A DNA stretch of 64,000 nt from the NCBI GenBank assembly GCA_030248065.1, contig JASAMV010004131.1, positions 1-64,000 on the forward strand, given 5' to 3'. Shown here piece by piece: positions 42,011-53,813 of this stretch (the first letter of the stretch is position 1; every line of letters begins with the position of its first letter). A model generated the notes under the pieces. The model saw only the letters and a program-made list of their open reading frames with translations, was not told where the DNA came from and did no database searches. The translations under genes were made by a program, and so were the position numbers. Source of the DNA: Rhynchonema sp. JSB1_4. Its lineage: Eukaryota > Nematoda > Chromadorea > Monhysterida > Xyalidae.

Positions 42011-43283
42011 ACCCATCATGCAGATTGCAAAATATTGACATCTTTTTGCACAACAGCTTGTGCCACAGCACCTCATACCTGTGCAAAGCCAAGCCCAACC
42101 TTATCAATTCCACACAGTAGAATCGGACATACCAACAAACGTACTCTACCGTAGCCGAGAAACGACGCGTTAATTGTATGCAACACTCAATAACAGTGAG
42201 TGGAACCCACAGGAGCCTGGGCCAGAAGGGTTCATTCTTTCTTCTGCATTTCTTTGTTTGTTCGACCTAAATCCTTCCGGATGGGGTGACCCATCTACCA
42301 TGTACCAGTATGTATGTACCTGTGCTCAGCGGGCGGTCGTTTTTAGTGTGCGGGTCGGTCAGTTACATTGGTTGGAGTTGGTACATCGTATGTCCATTTT
42401 CGTGGCCAAATTTTGTCTTCATCTGAGGCACCCAAAACCTTACTCTCTCTGTCACCACCACAGTCATTTACGGAACGCGCGCTTCACTTGTTTTGTGTTT
42501 GGGGTTGCGTCCACTCACCACGCTGCTGTTATCGCAGCAAGTTCTGGATTTTAGGTGTAATCAGAATAACCTGGGACAAGAAATGGCCACAGGTATTACT
42601 AATCGCAATCGCATTAGTTGATGGCGACCTTTCAGGCTTGCATTGTGACACCATTTCAACTGCGAAACTTACATTTGTTGCCACCAAGACTGTCCCTTAA
42701 CACTCAGGCACGCACAATATTTTGTCCCATATTTCCCTCAAAATCAACCGAAGTCCAGAGGTTCATTCCCTCTTCTGGTGACCCAGAGCTCAGCGGGGTC
42801 TGTTGCATTATGTTACATCGTTGCGGCAGCATTACCTGTTGTGCATTAGTGTGCTGTGTGGGGCCAGAGGTGTATGTGCTTTGACCCCAATCACCCAGGC
42901 CGACCTTTTTGCTATTTTCGCCCCCAATCGCACTCTTGCGTTGCGTTTCTTTCTCTCTTTCTCTTGCTTTTTCTCTGTGCACTCGTTTCATTCATGAACG
43001 TTTATTTTCATTGAGCTGAATCGAATCAGAGGAAGGTGTTTCATCGAGTCTTTTTCGTTCTGTTTACTGTTTGTCACATAGAATATTTGCTTTGTTGTGT
43101 GTATGCTAGATATGTATGCTGTCACAGTCACATCGACGCCTGATTTTAATGGGCATGATAACACAAACCACATCGTCGCGAAGTTAATGAAACGTCGTGC
43201 CTTTTTGTTCAAACCATAGCGATTATATATTCCAGAAACGGGTCGCAGAATTCCACCACAACCCGGCAAGTGTAAGCACATCT
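42011..43283. other. Upstream region of the nuclear receptor gene
   Basis: No gene supported. It precedes the first recognised receptor exon and may hold the promoter or a non-coding first exon. Confidence 0.4.
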
Positions 43284-46200
43284 ATGGCACTGCCACCACT
43301 CCAATCAGTCATGTCTGGTTTGTGCTGGCGTGAGAATTGTCCGGCGCCGCATTTGTGCGCCAAACAGCACGTTTCGTTGTTCCTGCCTGCCGCAGCACAA
43401 CCCACCTTGATACACGCACTACAACAACAGCAACAACATCAACTGGTGCTGAATGGTTCAACAGCTGGTGGGTGGCCGACCAATGTGATCAGCTCACAGC
43501 AACACAATGGGTGAGTGGGTGTGTCTGAGCCTGAGCCTCAGACAAGGAAACAATATGGTACTGTACACATGTTGCCCCGTTCAGCGTTGTCCCACCGCCG
43601 CAGCCAGTGCACCCGCATTCGTCAACAGTGATCAAACCCGAACCGATAGCCAGCAAACCGAACTGGAGCAGTCGACTCAGTGCCAGTGAATTGCACGACT
43701 CAGGTTATATTGTTGTCTTGACCTTAAAAAATTTTCGCCGTCAGAAAAGACATTTTGTGACATTTCACCACAGGCACCTAGAGTGAGTGTATTATTGTGA
43801 AAAAAAGACCTATCTAATATTTATCAAAATTTTTGCTGTATTTCAGGCACCGAGAGTATCGCAGCATCACCCGCGCCACTCACACCAGACAAACAACAAT
43901 TGCGTCGTGGCTCGGCCTCATCATCAACATCGGCATTTTCGGGCATTGCGCCACACAGGTGCAGGCACATTTATTGGTGGCTTTGTGCCTGATTTCTCAG
44001 GGACACAAAAAGCGATAGACGTTTCAGAAGCAATGTGCATTATCCCGCTTCTTCCTATACAGAAGCAGGGTTTCCGGTGGTAGCGTCCGCTTGTGGCATG
44101 ATTTTTGCTTTTGTCGTGTTCTGACGAACGTGCTGTGAACCAGGACATCGTCAGTCTGTTCTGCTGACCATACTCAAACATTACCCAGTGCGGGACCCGA
44201 CATTCTTGGTCACTGTGAGTACCCATATTCTTCTGTGGCGGGTTGATAACTGCTGATTGGGAGAGTTTCACCATGTGGAGCTTCACCACCACAGCCTATG
44301 TGTATAGTATAAGGAGGGTATAGTCCAGCCACGAACTCATGAGACGACTTATTTTGAAGTTGACTTGAGCGGATCCAATACTGTTCCGGTTCCACGTATT
44401 TCGGAAATGAAAGAAAGAGAAACGCATGTATTTTTTAAAAACACGCTCTCCACCTCGGTGCGTAAATTCCCTTTTGACTCCCAAAACATTTGTGTGTTGA
44501 ACGACGTTGCTGTTCGCGTAAGCACGCAACAAATTGAGGTCAGCCAGCTGGAACTTGTCATCATGTCTATCGGCCCAATCTCTTTCTTTTGTTTGCGAAA
44601 ACACTTGTAACCGGCGCATTTTTTAATCTGGCCATTAAAAGAGTCGTCTCATGAGCACGTGGCCGGACTATATGCTGTGTTTCATTGCAGTATTCTGGCC
44701 TCTATCCTTCGTGGTGATGACGGCATCACAACAGCCCAATCTTCGGCTGCACCCCGGGTTGACTCAAGTTTGTCGTCCTACAATGATTCAGACAGCATTG
44801 GTAGTCGAAGTCGGTCGTCAACACAGGTTCGTGCCTGAGTCTGGTCTTGCATGATTGAATGTCATGCATGAGTGCATATTCTTCACTGCGTACGTTATTC
44901 AAGTGGTCTTGGCCTGTGCGTACATGTACACATTATTCCAAATTGCAGGGGTCCTCTGAGTTGGCACCGCTACGTCCGCCAGCCTGTATGCCGCCCCGAC
45001 GTCACAGCTTTTCGATGGCTTCAATTCTTGAAACATCAACTCAACGTGTCATCACACAACGTGCGCATCTGCCAACCGCGTTGCTGCAAAACTTCCATCC
45101 TTTCGCCGTTGGTGGGCCAGCCCCCTCAACCTGTCAGACTGCTGCTGTATCGGCCGTGTCCGCTTTTCAAGCTGTTACCAGTGTAAGCACACCCGTGGTG
45201 GGTTACTGTAGATTTTTCGTTACTGTCCGTTTTTTTGGTGACGGCAGCAATTTAGGATGCTGTAGCCCTTTGTTGTTGGACAACAGTTTTTTGTACTGTT
45301 GATACGTGCAACTCACACCAGCGATGTCGATGGGCATGATAACAGATGACGGACGACAAAGCCTTTGCACGTGGCGTTGGCGTGGCAGTGGCATTATTAC
45401 TATTTCAGGCTGCCAACACAGCCAGCAGTTCAACCGTGACCAGTCCCCAGTCGCCTGGTCTGTCATCATCACGTTCCAGCGGCTCGCCCGGCGGTTCGAG
45501 TACCACAACAGTGGCGGCCACTGGCGGTATCGCTGGTGCAGCCGCCCTGCCTCCGATGGGTGCAAACTCACTCTGTGTTGTGTGTGAGGACAAAGCTAGT
45601 GGATATCACTACGGGGTGATCAGTTGTGAAGGGTGCAAGGTGAATGCATTATTTAGAGCACTGTTTCCAGCTATAGGTACAGGATGAGCTTTAAAGTGCA
45701 CAGGGAGATTACTCATATTTCGGAAATCGGACCATTTTTGGACTCACACAAGGTCAGGGAGGACTCAGTTTTTTGCACGGTTCAACTGGACTGTTTTAGG
45801 CACACACAAATGCTTGTTAGAGTGTACCGACTGTAAAGGAAGCCTGATTTCCTCTGCTGGGTATACGAGTTCGACCTTGGTGTGCCAGACATCGTCTGCT
45901 GAGGTAAAACAGCTGATTGCAGGCTCGGAGTCAGTCCGCTAACAAAATCGAATGTGTTTCCCTTGATTTCTCAGGGTTTCTTCCGTCGCACGGTGCAGAA
46001 GAACATCGAATATCAATGTCACAAGACCAACGACTGTTTGGTGAATCGTGTAACCCGCAATCGGTGTCAGTCGTGTCGATTCCAGAAATGTCTACGATGT
46101 GGCATGAGTCGTGATTGTGAGTTGGCCAGCTGATGTTTCATTATGAACCTACAGTATATAGTTAAATTCATGCAGTATTTATACATTAGTTGTTTTGCAT

Positions 46201-47922
46201 GTACTATAGCATACGTTCACCTGTCTGACGAATTGTCACATGAACAAAGCAGCACCAAGTATTGATTGACGGGCATCTGATTTAGGACAATGAGACACGC
46301 GACCGGTGCAAGCGTTTATATTCTGCTTGCAGCCGTGCGTCAAGACCGCAATCGTAAACGCAAACTGCGAGACGAACGAGAAGACGAGGAGCTTCGAGCG
46401 ATCGCCAACATTCAACACACAATCACACACGTTGTGTCGGCGCACAATGACACTGCCACTGTGTTGCCGGTACGGCATGCCTGATGTTTCAAGGCACATG
46501 CTTCGTTTTGGTTGTTTGCGAGATTTTTGTGCAACAGGACATGAAACACCTGGGTACGTAACATTAGCATCTAGGAATGTATGGACATGCATACAATACA
46601 AGGCGTCTGGAAGTAGTGCTCGACAGCCAGGTGCAGTCTGCTGCCCTGTTCATAATGAAACTCTGGTGATTGGTGAACAACAGTTTGCCTCGACCTCCAA
46701 ATCTGTCTTACCTCGTAATCGCTACTTCACATCGTGAGTACCCCTCAAAATATCAGGTTCCGATCGATTCACCGATAGAATTAACAAAGAGAAATTTTGT
46801 AACACAGCAACCATGGGGATGTTTCAAACGAACTGTGGCCCCAATTTTCAGCTGACCGACTGCATTCCGAGTGTCATCGATTATATCCGCAACCAACTGG
46901 CCACCGGTGGAATGTCGAAAATAGCAGCGTTCGTTGAGCGACTGCCCGGATTCATGACATTGTCTAATCACGATCGTGGATTCCTGATGCGACATGGTGC
47001 ACCTGAGATTCTGGTTTGTGCATTGTTGTTCTTGGGAGCTGGGCTGTTTTGTGTGGATGCTCTGATACTTAGTTAGAGCTTGGTGTCTTTGTCATACCTC
47101 TTTGAACAACCGGATTCAAATTACAGCTACTGCGAGTCGCCTATTTGTATTGCGGCCAAGCGATCACCGATCACGAGTTTGCCAACCCGGACACCCGATC
47201 ATTGGTCGATTTCATCCGTCGCACACGTGATGCACTCATGCAGCTGAGGGTGTATAATGAAGAATTGGCATTGCTCACTGCTGTATGTCTCATGGCACCA
47301 GGTTTGTCTTGTGTTTCATGAGAGCAATAAGGGCTGTGGTCATCTGGTGCGATCGCACTGACGATGTCCTGGCGCACCGCCTGGACTAGCTTGTGTGAAA
47401 CCGGCAAACTTCGCTGTTGTTACAGCATTGAACCGTATTTTGGTAGACGCGTGCAGACACAGCACCCCACCTAATTGATATAAATCCAAGATCTGCCGTG
47501 TAAATGTAGCGCGAGTCTTCAAATGCACCAGCTTGTCTTCAGTATTGATATCAATAAATCAGCTCCAGTCCCACCAAGGAGCGCACAGCATGAGCATTGT
47601 GCGTATATATGTGCGAAGAAGCACAATCCATTTATACGCGCGTCACAATATCCGCCAATATCCAGGCATAATCTTTGTTCTGTTTGAAGGCTGTCCGGGT
47701 CTGATCGAATCGTCCAAAGTCGACAAACTACAAGAGCCACTGCTGGAGGCGCTACGCGTGCAGGTGCAGCTGCGTGCAAGTGGCCGAGATCCGAATGTGT
47801 TTGCCAAAATGCTGATGCGCTTGTCCGAGATGCGCACGTTGGGCATTGGACAACAATATCTGCAGGCTCTGGCCAGACCGGTGCCAACACAGGGAATCGT
47901 CAAAACAGAGATTACGTCTTGA
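43284..47922 (+). CDS. Retinoic-acid-receptor-like nuclear receptor (NR1B-like)
   Basis: Ligand-regulated transcription factor family. Low-complexity A/B exons: 43284-43510, 43585-43703, 43847-43958, 44144-44214, about 44731-44826, 44949-45182. DNA-binding domain: 45409-45639 and 45975-46116 ([21 protein letters not shown]-box [43 protein letters not shown]). Hinge: 46333-46469 ([11 protein letters not shown], as in RARs). Ligand-binding domain: about 46684-46733, 46852-47013 (AFVERLPGF), 47127-47301, 47690-47922 ([14 protein letters not shown]). The P-box and the GMSRDSVRQDRN extension resemble RAR more than E78, ROR or thyroid receptor. The junction of the 46684 and 46852 exons is out of frame by one base in every model I tried. 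The C-terminal AF-2 helix is not canonical, and the retinoate-binding arginine seems to be Leu. The start Met is the first in a Gln-rich exon frame and is tentative. Confidence 0.82.
44337..44654. mobile_element. TIR element in receptor intron
   Basis: 318 bp with inverted ends TCATGAGACGACT / AGTCGTCTCATGA, lying between receptor exons. Its interior includes about 60 bp shared with CDK9 intron 7 (AATTGAGGTCAG...GGAACTTGTCATCATG). The autonomous family is unknown. Confidence 0.6.
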
Positions 47923-48576
47923 AACATCACACACACTGAGAAACACAACGCATTGTGAATGTTCTTTAGTGACCGAAAATGCTGGCACCGGAGTCCAAAG
48001 GATATTACCAGAAAGAGGGTATAACATGCCTTGCATTATCACCGTCTCTGTTAAATTAATCGGGCTAAATTAATGTTCACTCACATATTCGACAGGTCTA
48101 CTATCCATGAATAATAATGGCATTTTATTTTAACACCAATCCCGTGTGTTTGTTCTCATCGGTATCTATTTATTCGGTCTCACTGCTTGTTCACTTCGGG
48201 TATTATGTTGTCATAACTTCTGTTGTCATAATGTTGGTTTTTAAAATCGGACGTTGTCCGTTGTTTTCTGATTCGGTGATTTCTCATGACATTGCTCTTA
48301 TTACTAATGTGTATTGCGTTCTTTGTATAATTTGCTGCACGTTGAGAATTCCAAATACAAGGTCCTGTTCTCGTTTTGGTTTCTGTTTTACTGAAGCTAG
48401 TCCCTAAAGCTGCATACCGCTGTTATTGACACAAGATAATCAAACGAAAACGTGAGCGTCAAAAAACTGCCGCCGTTGGCTTGGCAGTGGAATCGGGATA
48501 TTTTCAATTTTTTTTCAGAACGAAATACAGGCAATATTATCTAAATACGCAAAATAGGTTGACGTAGATATTTCAC
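47923..48576. other. Convergent 3' ends of receptor and PDCD5 genes
   Basis: The spacer between the stops of two convergent genes. It should contain both 3' UTRs; no other feature is supported. Confidence 0.5.
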
Positions 48577-49741
48577 TTAAAAATCTTCATCGTCAGAGTC
48601 TATTGCAGCGCGACGCCGGTCAAACTAAAAAATGGTGAATAGCTGAAATGAACGTGGCAAACAACAACAAACCCTACCTTTACTGTCGTCTGTCTTGTCG
48701 GTTGCCGCTCAGCGATTTGATCCAATAAACTGCGCAGTTGTTCGTCGGATAACTTACCAGAGATCTGACCGTATCTGAAGTTAGAAATTAAAAAACACAA
48801 ACTTCAATTAAGCGTTGATGAACAGTTAAAGCACGAACCGAGCCATGTTAATGATCATATGTTCCAGTTGACGTGCTTTGTCCGGTTTGGCAGCAGCGAT
48901 CGTGTTGATGCGAGCACGCGCGTTCTGATCCAGAACCTGAAACATCAATGGTGAATGGCGACGTTTTAGTGGTTGTTATGCTTTAATCAATGGACCGAGG
49001 CACATTACATTGTGCATTCTCCCATTCTGCATGTGATTTGTGGTGATTGACACAACTCACTTGTGACAAAATTGCGTTCCGCATTTCTTCCTCCTTTGCC
49101 GCTCGTTCATGGGCCGCTTGAGCTTTGCCATCAGCAGATGTGGTCGGGCCCTTTGAATTGAATCAAATGATACTGAGTATATTTTTGTGGGCAATGGCTT
49201 AAACAAAGAAACTCAAACTGTGAGTTTTTTGTGTTATTTCGTGCTTCACTCTCAATAACATCACTTTAAGGGGGACTCATTGCTGAAAGTGATGTTTTTA
49301 TAATTCGACTTGTAGCTGGGAAGCATGCCACCAGAGAGCCACCAAGATTAGCATTTTGGGAAAAGCTAGCCCCCTTTCAAAATTTCGGTAGGTGCACTAA
49401 CCGCCGCGCCGGACCAGGAACTACACTGCCTCGGCCGATTTCCCATACCCCATACCAGGGGGGTAACCCCCCTCCCCCCAAACCTCCCCCCTAACGACAC
49501 CACTGGTTCAGAGCACCCAACATAATACCCAATACTGGTCGGGTGGTTTTGGGTCCTGCCCCATGCCTAGCGAAGCTACAAGTTAAAATTATTAAAAGAG
49601 CAGTTTCAGCAATGAGTCCCGGTTCCGAACGAGTTTCAACAAACGAACGAAACGAACTTTTCCTTCGCCAGGCGCCCCATCTTGTTTCTGCAGTTCGGCC
49701 ATTCTTTGAGCGCGTAGCGCTTGTAAATCGGAATCGTCCAT
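48577..49741 (-). CDS. PDCD5: Programmed cell death protein 5 (PDCD5/TFAR19), 5 exons
   Basis: Small DNA-binding-domain protein conserved to archaea, linked in animals to apoptosis, TIP60/p53 regulation and the CCT chaperonin. Exons in transcript order: 49658-49741, 49061-49150, 48839-48936, 48678-48774, 48577-48624, in phase, 138 aa (human 125). The N terminus MDDSDLQALRAQRMAELQKQ matches the family; next come EEEMRNAILSQVLDQNARAR, ARYGQISGKLSDEQL, and the acidic C terminus FDRRRAAIDSDDEDF. The core signature is complete, so the protein should be functional. Intron 1 carries pieces of the hAT-like repeats (GTGCACTAACCGCCGCGCCGG near 49392) and C-tracts. Confidence 0.96.
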
Positions 49742-49859
49742 GTTTTATTCGATTCCACACCACATCCACAAATTCGTGCCTGATTCTTCAAGGTGAGCGA
49801 ATTTTTTTGAGAACCGGCGAGCCGTGGTCAGCTCCGGCCGGGCCGGACACGCTTTTTGG

Positions 49860-50188
49860 GAAAGGGGCTTCCTAAACCTCACCAACTTCACACCTCATCC
49901 TCACCCTTCCTAAACCTCACTACCCCCAACCCCAACCCAAACCTCAGCCACTCTAATTTCTGCGATTTTTGGCTCAAAGCGGTATAAAATCGGTATTTTT
50001 CACTCCAAATGGGCGAAAAATCGCGCGCTGCGCGAGAAATTAGCGTACTAGAGTATATTTTCATCAATATTTAAACATAAAAAATTTTGTTCCCCCATCC
50101 CCCTAGCTCGGTAGGTAGGTTGCCGCCCCACATTTTTAGTGGTACAGTAAGGTTGCCGCCCCCCCCCGCCTGGGTAGCTACACCACTG
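49860..50188. repeat. C-rich tract and truncated family B element
   Basis: CCTAAACCTCACC-type repeats at about 49873-49950, then a family B right half: GGCGAAAAATCGCGCG near 50014, GGTAGGTTGCCGCC, and the right end AGCTACACCACTG at 50176-50188. The left end is not found. Confidence 0.65.
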
Positions 50189-50208
50189 GTTGCAAGGTAC
50201 CTACCCTC

Positions 50209-50586
50209 CAGTGTAGTTATTGGTCCGGCGGGGAAATTAGTGTACCTCCCTACTTTTTTGGAGGGGAAATTAGTGTACCTCCCTGGGGGGGAAGACCCAA
50301 AATGAGGAAAAAGTCACTTTTTGAGGTGGAAAATTTGACCTATTTTTACCCCTTTTTGAAAAAACTTCTTCATAAAAAGGGTATTTTGGCGACTTTTGAG
50401 AACATTGAACTGAAAATCACACATTTTAGGCCTAAAAATGCCCATTTTAGGCCTAAAAATGGCAGTTTAGGCAAAAATTGGGGAAATTAGTATTAGTGTA
50501 CCCGTAGGGGAATTACTGTACTAGTGTACCTTGGTCGGGGAAATTAGTGTACCTTGGGGGTCCCCTCCCCCCCAGGAACTACACTG
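50209..50586. mobile_element. hAT-like MITE, family A, copy A1
   Basis: 378 bp, starts CAGTGTAGTTATTGG and ends CCAGGAACTACACTG. Flanked by the perfect 8 bp duplication CTACCCTC (50201-50208, 50587-50594). The core includes AAAAAGTCACTTTTTGAGG, AAAATTTGACCTATTTTTAC and TTTTAGGCCTAAAAATG, as in the other copies. This copy uses GGGGAAATTAGTGTACC where others have GCGGCGGTTAGTGTACC. Confidence 0.88.
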
Positions 50587-50682
50587 CTACCCTCCCCCCA
50601 AGCAGTGTAGTGGCAGGCAGTTGGTTGCAACTGCAAGGTACCCTTAGGGGGGATGGATCCAGATGGTTGCAAGGTACCCCCC

Positions 50683-51088
50683 CAATGGTGTGGCTCGGGG
50701 GGGGGGGTGGGGGGGGGCCCCCCAAGGTACAGTAGGTAGGTTGCCGCCCCTCGCCTGGTACAGTAGGTAGGTTGCCGCCCCTCCCCTGGTACAGTAGGTA
50801 GGTTGCCGCCCCACCTAACTTTTCACCCAAAACATTCATTTTTTGGCTTAAAATTGCATAAAATTAGCATATTTATCTGCAAATAGGCGAAAAATCGCGC
50901 GCTGCGCGCGAAATTAGTGTTTTAGGCCACATTTTCTTCAGTATTTAGACATAAAAAATTTCGGTTTCCAGATGACCCCCCCAAGTGGTACGACCCCCCC
51001 TAGCTCGGCTGGTACAGTAGGTAGGTTGCCGCCCCGCATTTTGGGTGGTACAGTAGGTTGCCGCCCCGCCTGGGTAGCTACACCACTG
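50683..51088. mobile_element. hAT-like MITE, family B, copy B2
   Basis: 406 bp, starts CAATGGTGTGGCT, ends AGCTACACCACTG. Flanks are A plus a C-run on both sides, consistent with a duplicated ACCCCCC but not decisive. The interior is very similar to copy B3. Confidence 0.75.
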
Positions 51089-51462
51089 ACCCCCCCTATA
51101 CCCAGCCTCCGGGAGGTTGCATGCAAGGTACCCCTGAGGTCCGAAAAAAGGGTGTTTTTTGCATGCATTATACTGCAAATTCGGCCGAAAAATTGGTACT
51201 TTTTTGCATTTTGGCCGAAAACTTGCCTAAAATACCTATTATATGGAGGTTCGCGATTTTTGGGGTTTTGAGGTCGAAAAACACCCATTTTTGCCTATAA
51301 AAACCATAAATTGATGGTTGCAAGGTACCCTCCGGGGTGGTTGCAAGGTACCTACCCTTCCCCCATCCCCCCAAGGGGTGGTTGCAAGGTACCTACTCCT
51401 TAGGGGGCGGAATCCCCCCCATCCCCCCAGCCACTACACTGCCCCCAAGGGGTGGTTGCAAG

Positions 51463-51873
51463 CAGTGGTGTAGCTGGGGGGGGGGTGGGGGGGGGACCCC
51501 CCCTAGGTACAGTAGGTAGGTTGCCGCCCCTCGCCTGGTACAGTAGGTAGGTTGCCGCCCCTCCCCTGGTACAGTAGGTAGGTTGCCGCCCCACCTAACT
51601 TTTCACCCAAAACATTCATTTTTGGCTTAAAATTGCATAAAATTAGCATATTTGTCTGCAAATAGGCGAAAAATCGCGCGCTGCGCGCGAAATTAGTGTT
51701 TTAGGCCACATTTTCTTCAGTATTTAGACATAAAAAATTTCGGTTTCCAGATGACCCCCCCCCAAGTGGTACGACCCCCCCCCCCTAGCTCGGCTGGTAC
51801 AGTAGGTAGGTTGCCGCCCCGCATTTTGGGTGGTACAGTAGGTTGCCGCCCCGCCTGGGTAGCTACACCACTG
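51463..51873. mobile_element. hAT-like MITE, family B, copy B3
   Basis: 411 bp, starts CAGTGGTGTAGCT, ends AGCTACACCACTG, with perfect 8 bp duplication GTTGCAAG (51455-51462, 51874-51881). The interior (GGTACAGTAGGTAGGTTGCC three times on the left, twice on the right) is nearly identical to B2, so the two copies are recent relatives. Confidence 0.88.
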
Positions 51874-51933
51874 GTTGCAAGGTACCTAGGTACCCCTTAG
51901 GGGGATCCCCATCCCCCCAGCCACTACACTGCC

Positions 51934-52339
51934 CAGTGTAGTTCCTGGTCCGGCGCGGCGGTTAGTGTACCTACCCATTTTTGCCGTGTGGGGGTTTGTT
52001 TACCTCCGGGGGGGGGGACGGGGGGGGGGGAAGACCCAAAATCAGGAAAAAGTCACTTTTTGAGGTAGAAAATTTGACCTATTTTTACCTTTTTTTGGAA
52101 AAAATTCTTCAGAACAAGGGTATTTTGGCGACTTTTGAGAACATTGACCTAAAAATCACACATTTTAGGCCTAAAAATGCCCATTTTAGGCCTAAAAATG
52201 GCCATTTTAGGCAAAAGTTGAGGCGGTTAGTGTACCTGACGCGGCGGTTAGTGTACTAGTGTACCTTGGTCGCGGCGGTTAGTGTACCTTAGGGGGGGGG
52301 GGGACCCCCCCCCCCTCCCCCCCCCCAGGAACGACACTG
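51934..52339. mobile_element. hAT-like MITE, family A, copy A2
   Basis: 406 bp, starts CAGTGTAGTTCCTGG, ends CCAGGAACGACACTG, with perfect duplication ACACTGCC (51926-51933, 52340-52347). The interior matches A1 and A3. Confidence 0.88.
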
Positions 52340-52559
52340 ACACTGCCCACTGGTCTGCTGGTCACAACGATAATCATGATGATCCGATCTCCGATCCATC
52401 CGAGCTTAAATGAAATGAAATTTAAAAACCTAGACCCTTGCTTTAGACCGGCTGGTGGATGACTAATAAAATCGTCACGCGACAGTTCGATAATCTCTTT
52501 CTCATTTCTGACAGGGAATTACCGTAAAAACCGGTTAAGGTTAACCTAATAAAAACCTA

Positions 52560-52720
52560 AATTGGAGGCTGGAGCTGGAGCGGAGGTCGCCAGAGATTAG
52601 GATCGGGGCCCGGCTCGACTGACCAAAACTCCGGCCCGGCTCGGCCCGGCCCGATTTGAAAGTCCAAAATCGCGGCCTGGCCCGGTCCGGCCCCGGCCCG
52701 ATTTTTTCGGTCAAAGCAAA
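52560..52720. repeat. GC-rich repeat, family D fragment
   Basis: GGAGCGGAGGTCGCCAGAGA followed by GGCCCGGCTCGGCCCGG arrays. Partial relative of 15256-15626 and 56600-56860. Confidence 0.55.
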
Positions 52721-52825
52721 AAAACGAGCGACTAATTATACGGAAATCCACCCGACCGAGCACGCGTCCACGAAAGATACAGCCGTTTTTCGCCGTGGCT
52801 GTGTGTTTTATTTGATTCAGGCTGG

Positions 52826-52877
52826 TGCCTAAGCCTAAGCCTAAGCCTAACCGCAAGCCTAAGCCTAAGCCTAAGCC
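52826..52877. repeat. Interstitial nematode telomere repeat (TTAGGC)n
   Basis: GCCTAAGCCTAAGCCTAAGC arrays, which are (TTAGGC)n read on the other strand, interrupted by CCGCAA and ending GCCTGA. A second short run is at 53666-53687. Both follow the same CTGGTGCCTAAGCC lead-in. Confidence 0.85.
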
Positions 52878-53394
52878 TGAAATAGAAGTCTAAACCTTAA
52901 GTATGGGCAGTGTAGTTCCTGGGGGGGGAGGGGGGGGACCCCCCCCTCGGGTACGTCTGTTCCCCCTCCGAGGTACGCCTGCCCCACTGTTCCCCCTCCG
53001 GGTACGTCTGCTCCCCCAATTTTTTTCCTAAAATGGGCAAATTTAGGCCTAAAATAGGCATTTTTAGGCCAAAAATAGGTAAACTTTAGGTGAAACCTCC
53101 AAAAAAACGCCAAAATACCCTTTTTATAGGAGATTTTTCGCAAAAGAAGGCAAAAATAGTCCAATTTTTTCGACCTCAAAAAATGACTTTTTTCCGTCCC
53201 CCCCCAAATTGGGACTGCCCCCCCCCCCTTCCCCCCCCGGCGCTCTTACAGAACGTTCTGCCGGAGCAAATTTTCAAAAATTTTACGGCGTACTATTTAA
53301 TACTACGCCGGAGCTATTATAAAATATTCTGCCGCAAAAATAAAAAGAAATTTTACGGACCATGATAATACATTGAGGATCGGTTGGGTGACAC

Positions 53395-53640
53395 TTCGAT
53401 GCAATTCACCTATTCCATTATATTCTGCCGTCGGCATACTGTTCTGCAATAGGTCACAACTTTCTTTCGGAACATTCTGCCGCAGTTTAGTTACTTACAG
53501 AATATTCTGCCGCCGGCGTACTGTTCTGTAATAGGTCGCAACTTTCTTACGGAACATTCTGCCGCAGTTTAGTTACTTACAGAATATTCTGCCGTCGGCG
53601 TACTATTCTAGAATAGATTAAAATTTAGTTCCAGAACAAT
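53395..53640. repeat. Left subterminal tandem repeats, unit about 83 bp
   Basis: About three units containing TATTCTGCCGTCGGC, TACTGTTCTG, AATAGGTC(A/G)CAACTTTCTT and CGGAACATTCTGCCGCAGTT. Inverted relatives lie at 55390-55680. Units contain GAACATTC and GAATATTC motifs. Confidence 0.85.
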
Positions 53641-53813
53641 CTGCCTCATCACAACTCTTCCTGGCTGGTGCCTAAGCCTAAGCCTAACCCCAAAGGAAGT
53701 GTAAGTGATGGGCTCACCTTCATTTGAAGGTGAGCCTTTTAGCTTTTAGCTTTCAGCTTTTACGCTGGTGAAACTCAGCTTTATCATGCAAACAGACACA
53801 AAAGTGTACCCAC

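Noticed and set aside
44365..44610. ORF with [12 protein letters not shown], reminiscent of Cys-loop receptor KFPFDxQxC
   Set aside because: It lies within a TIR element in an intron, and only a few residues match. It could be a relic but is insufficient for a call.
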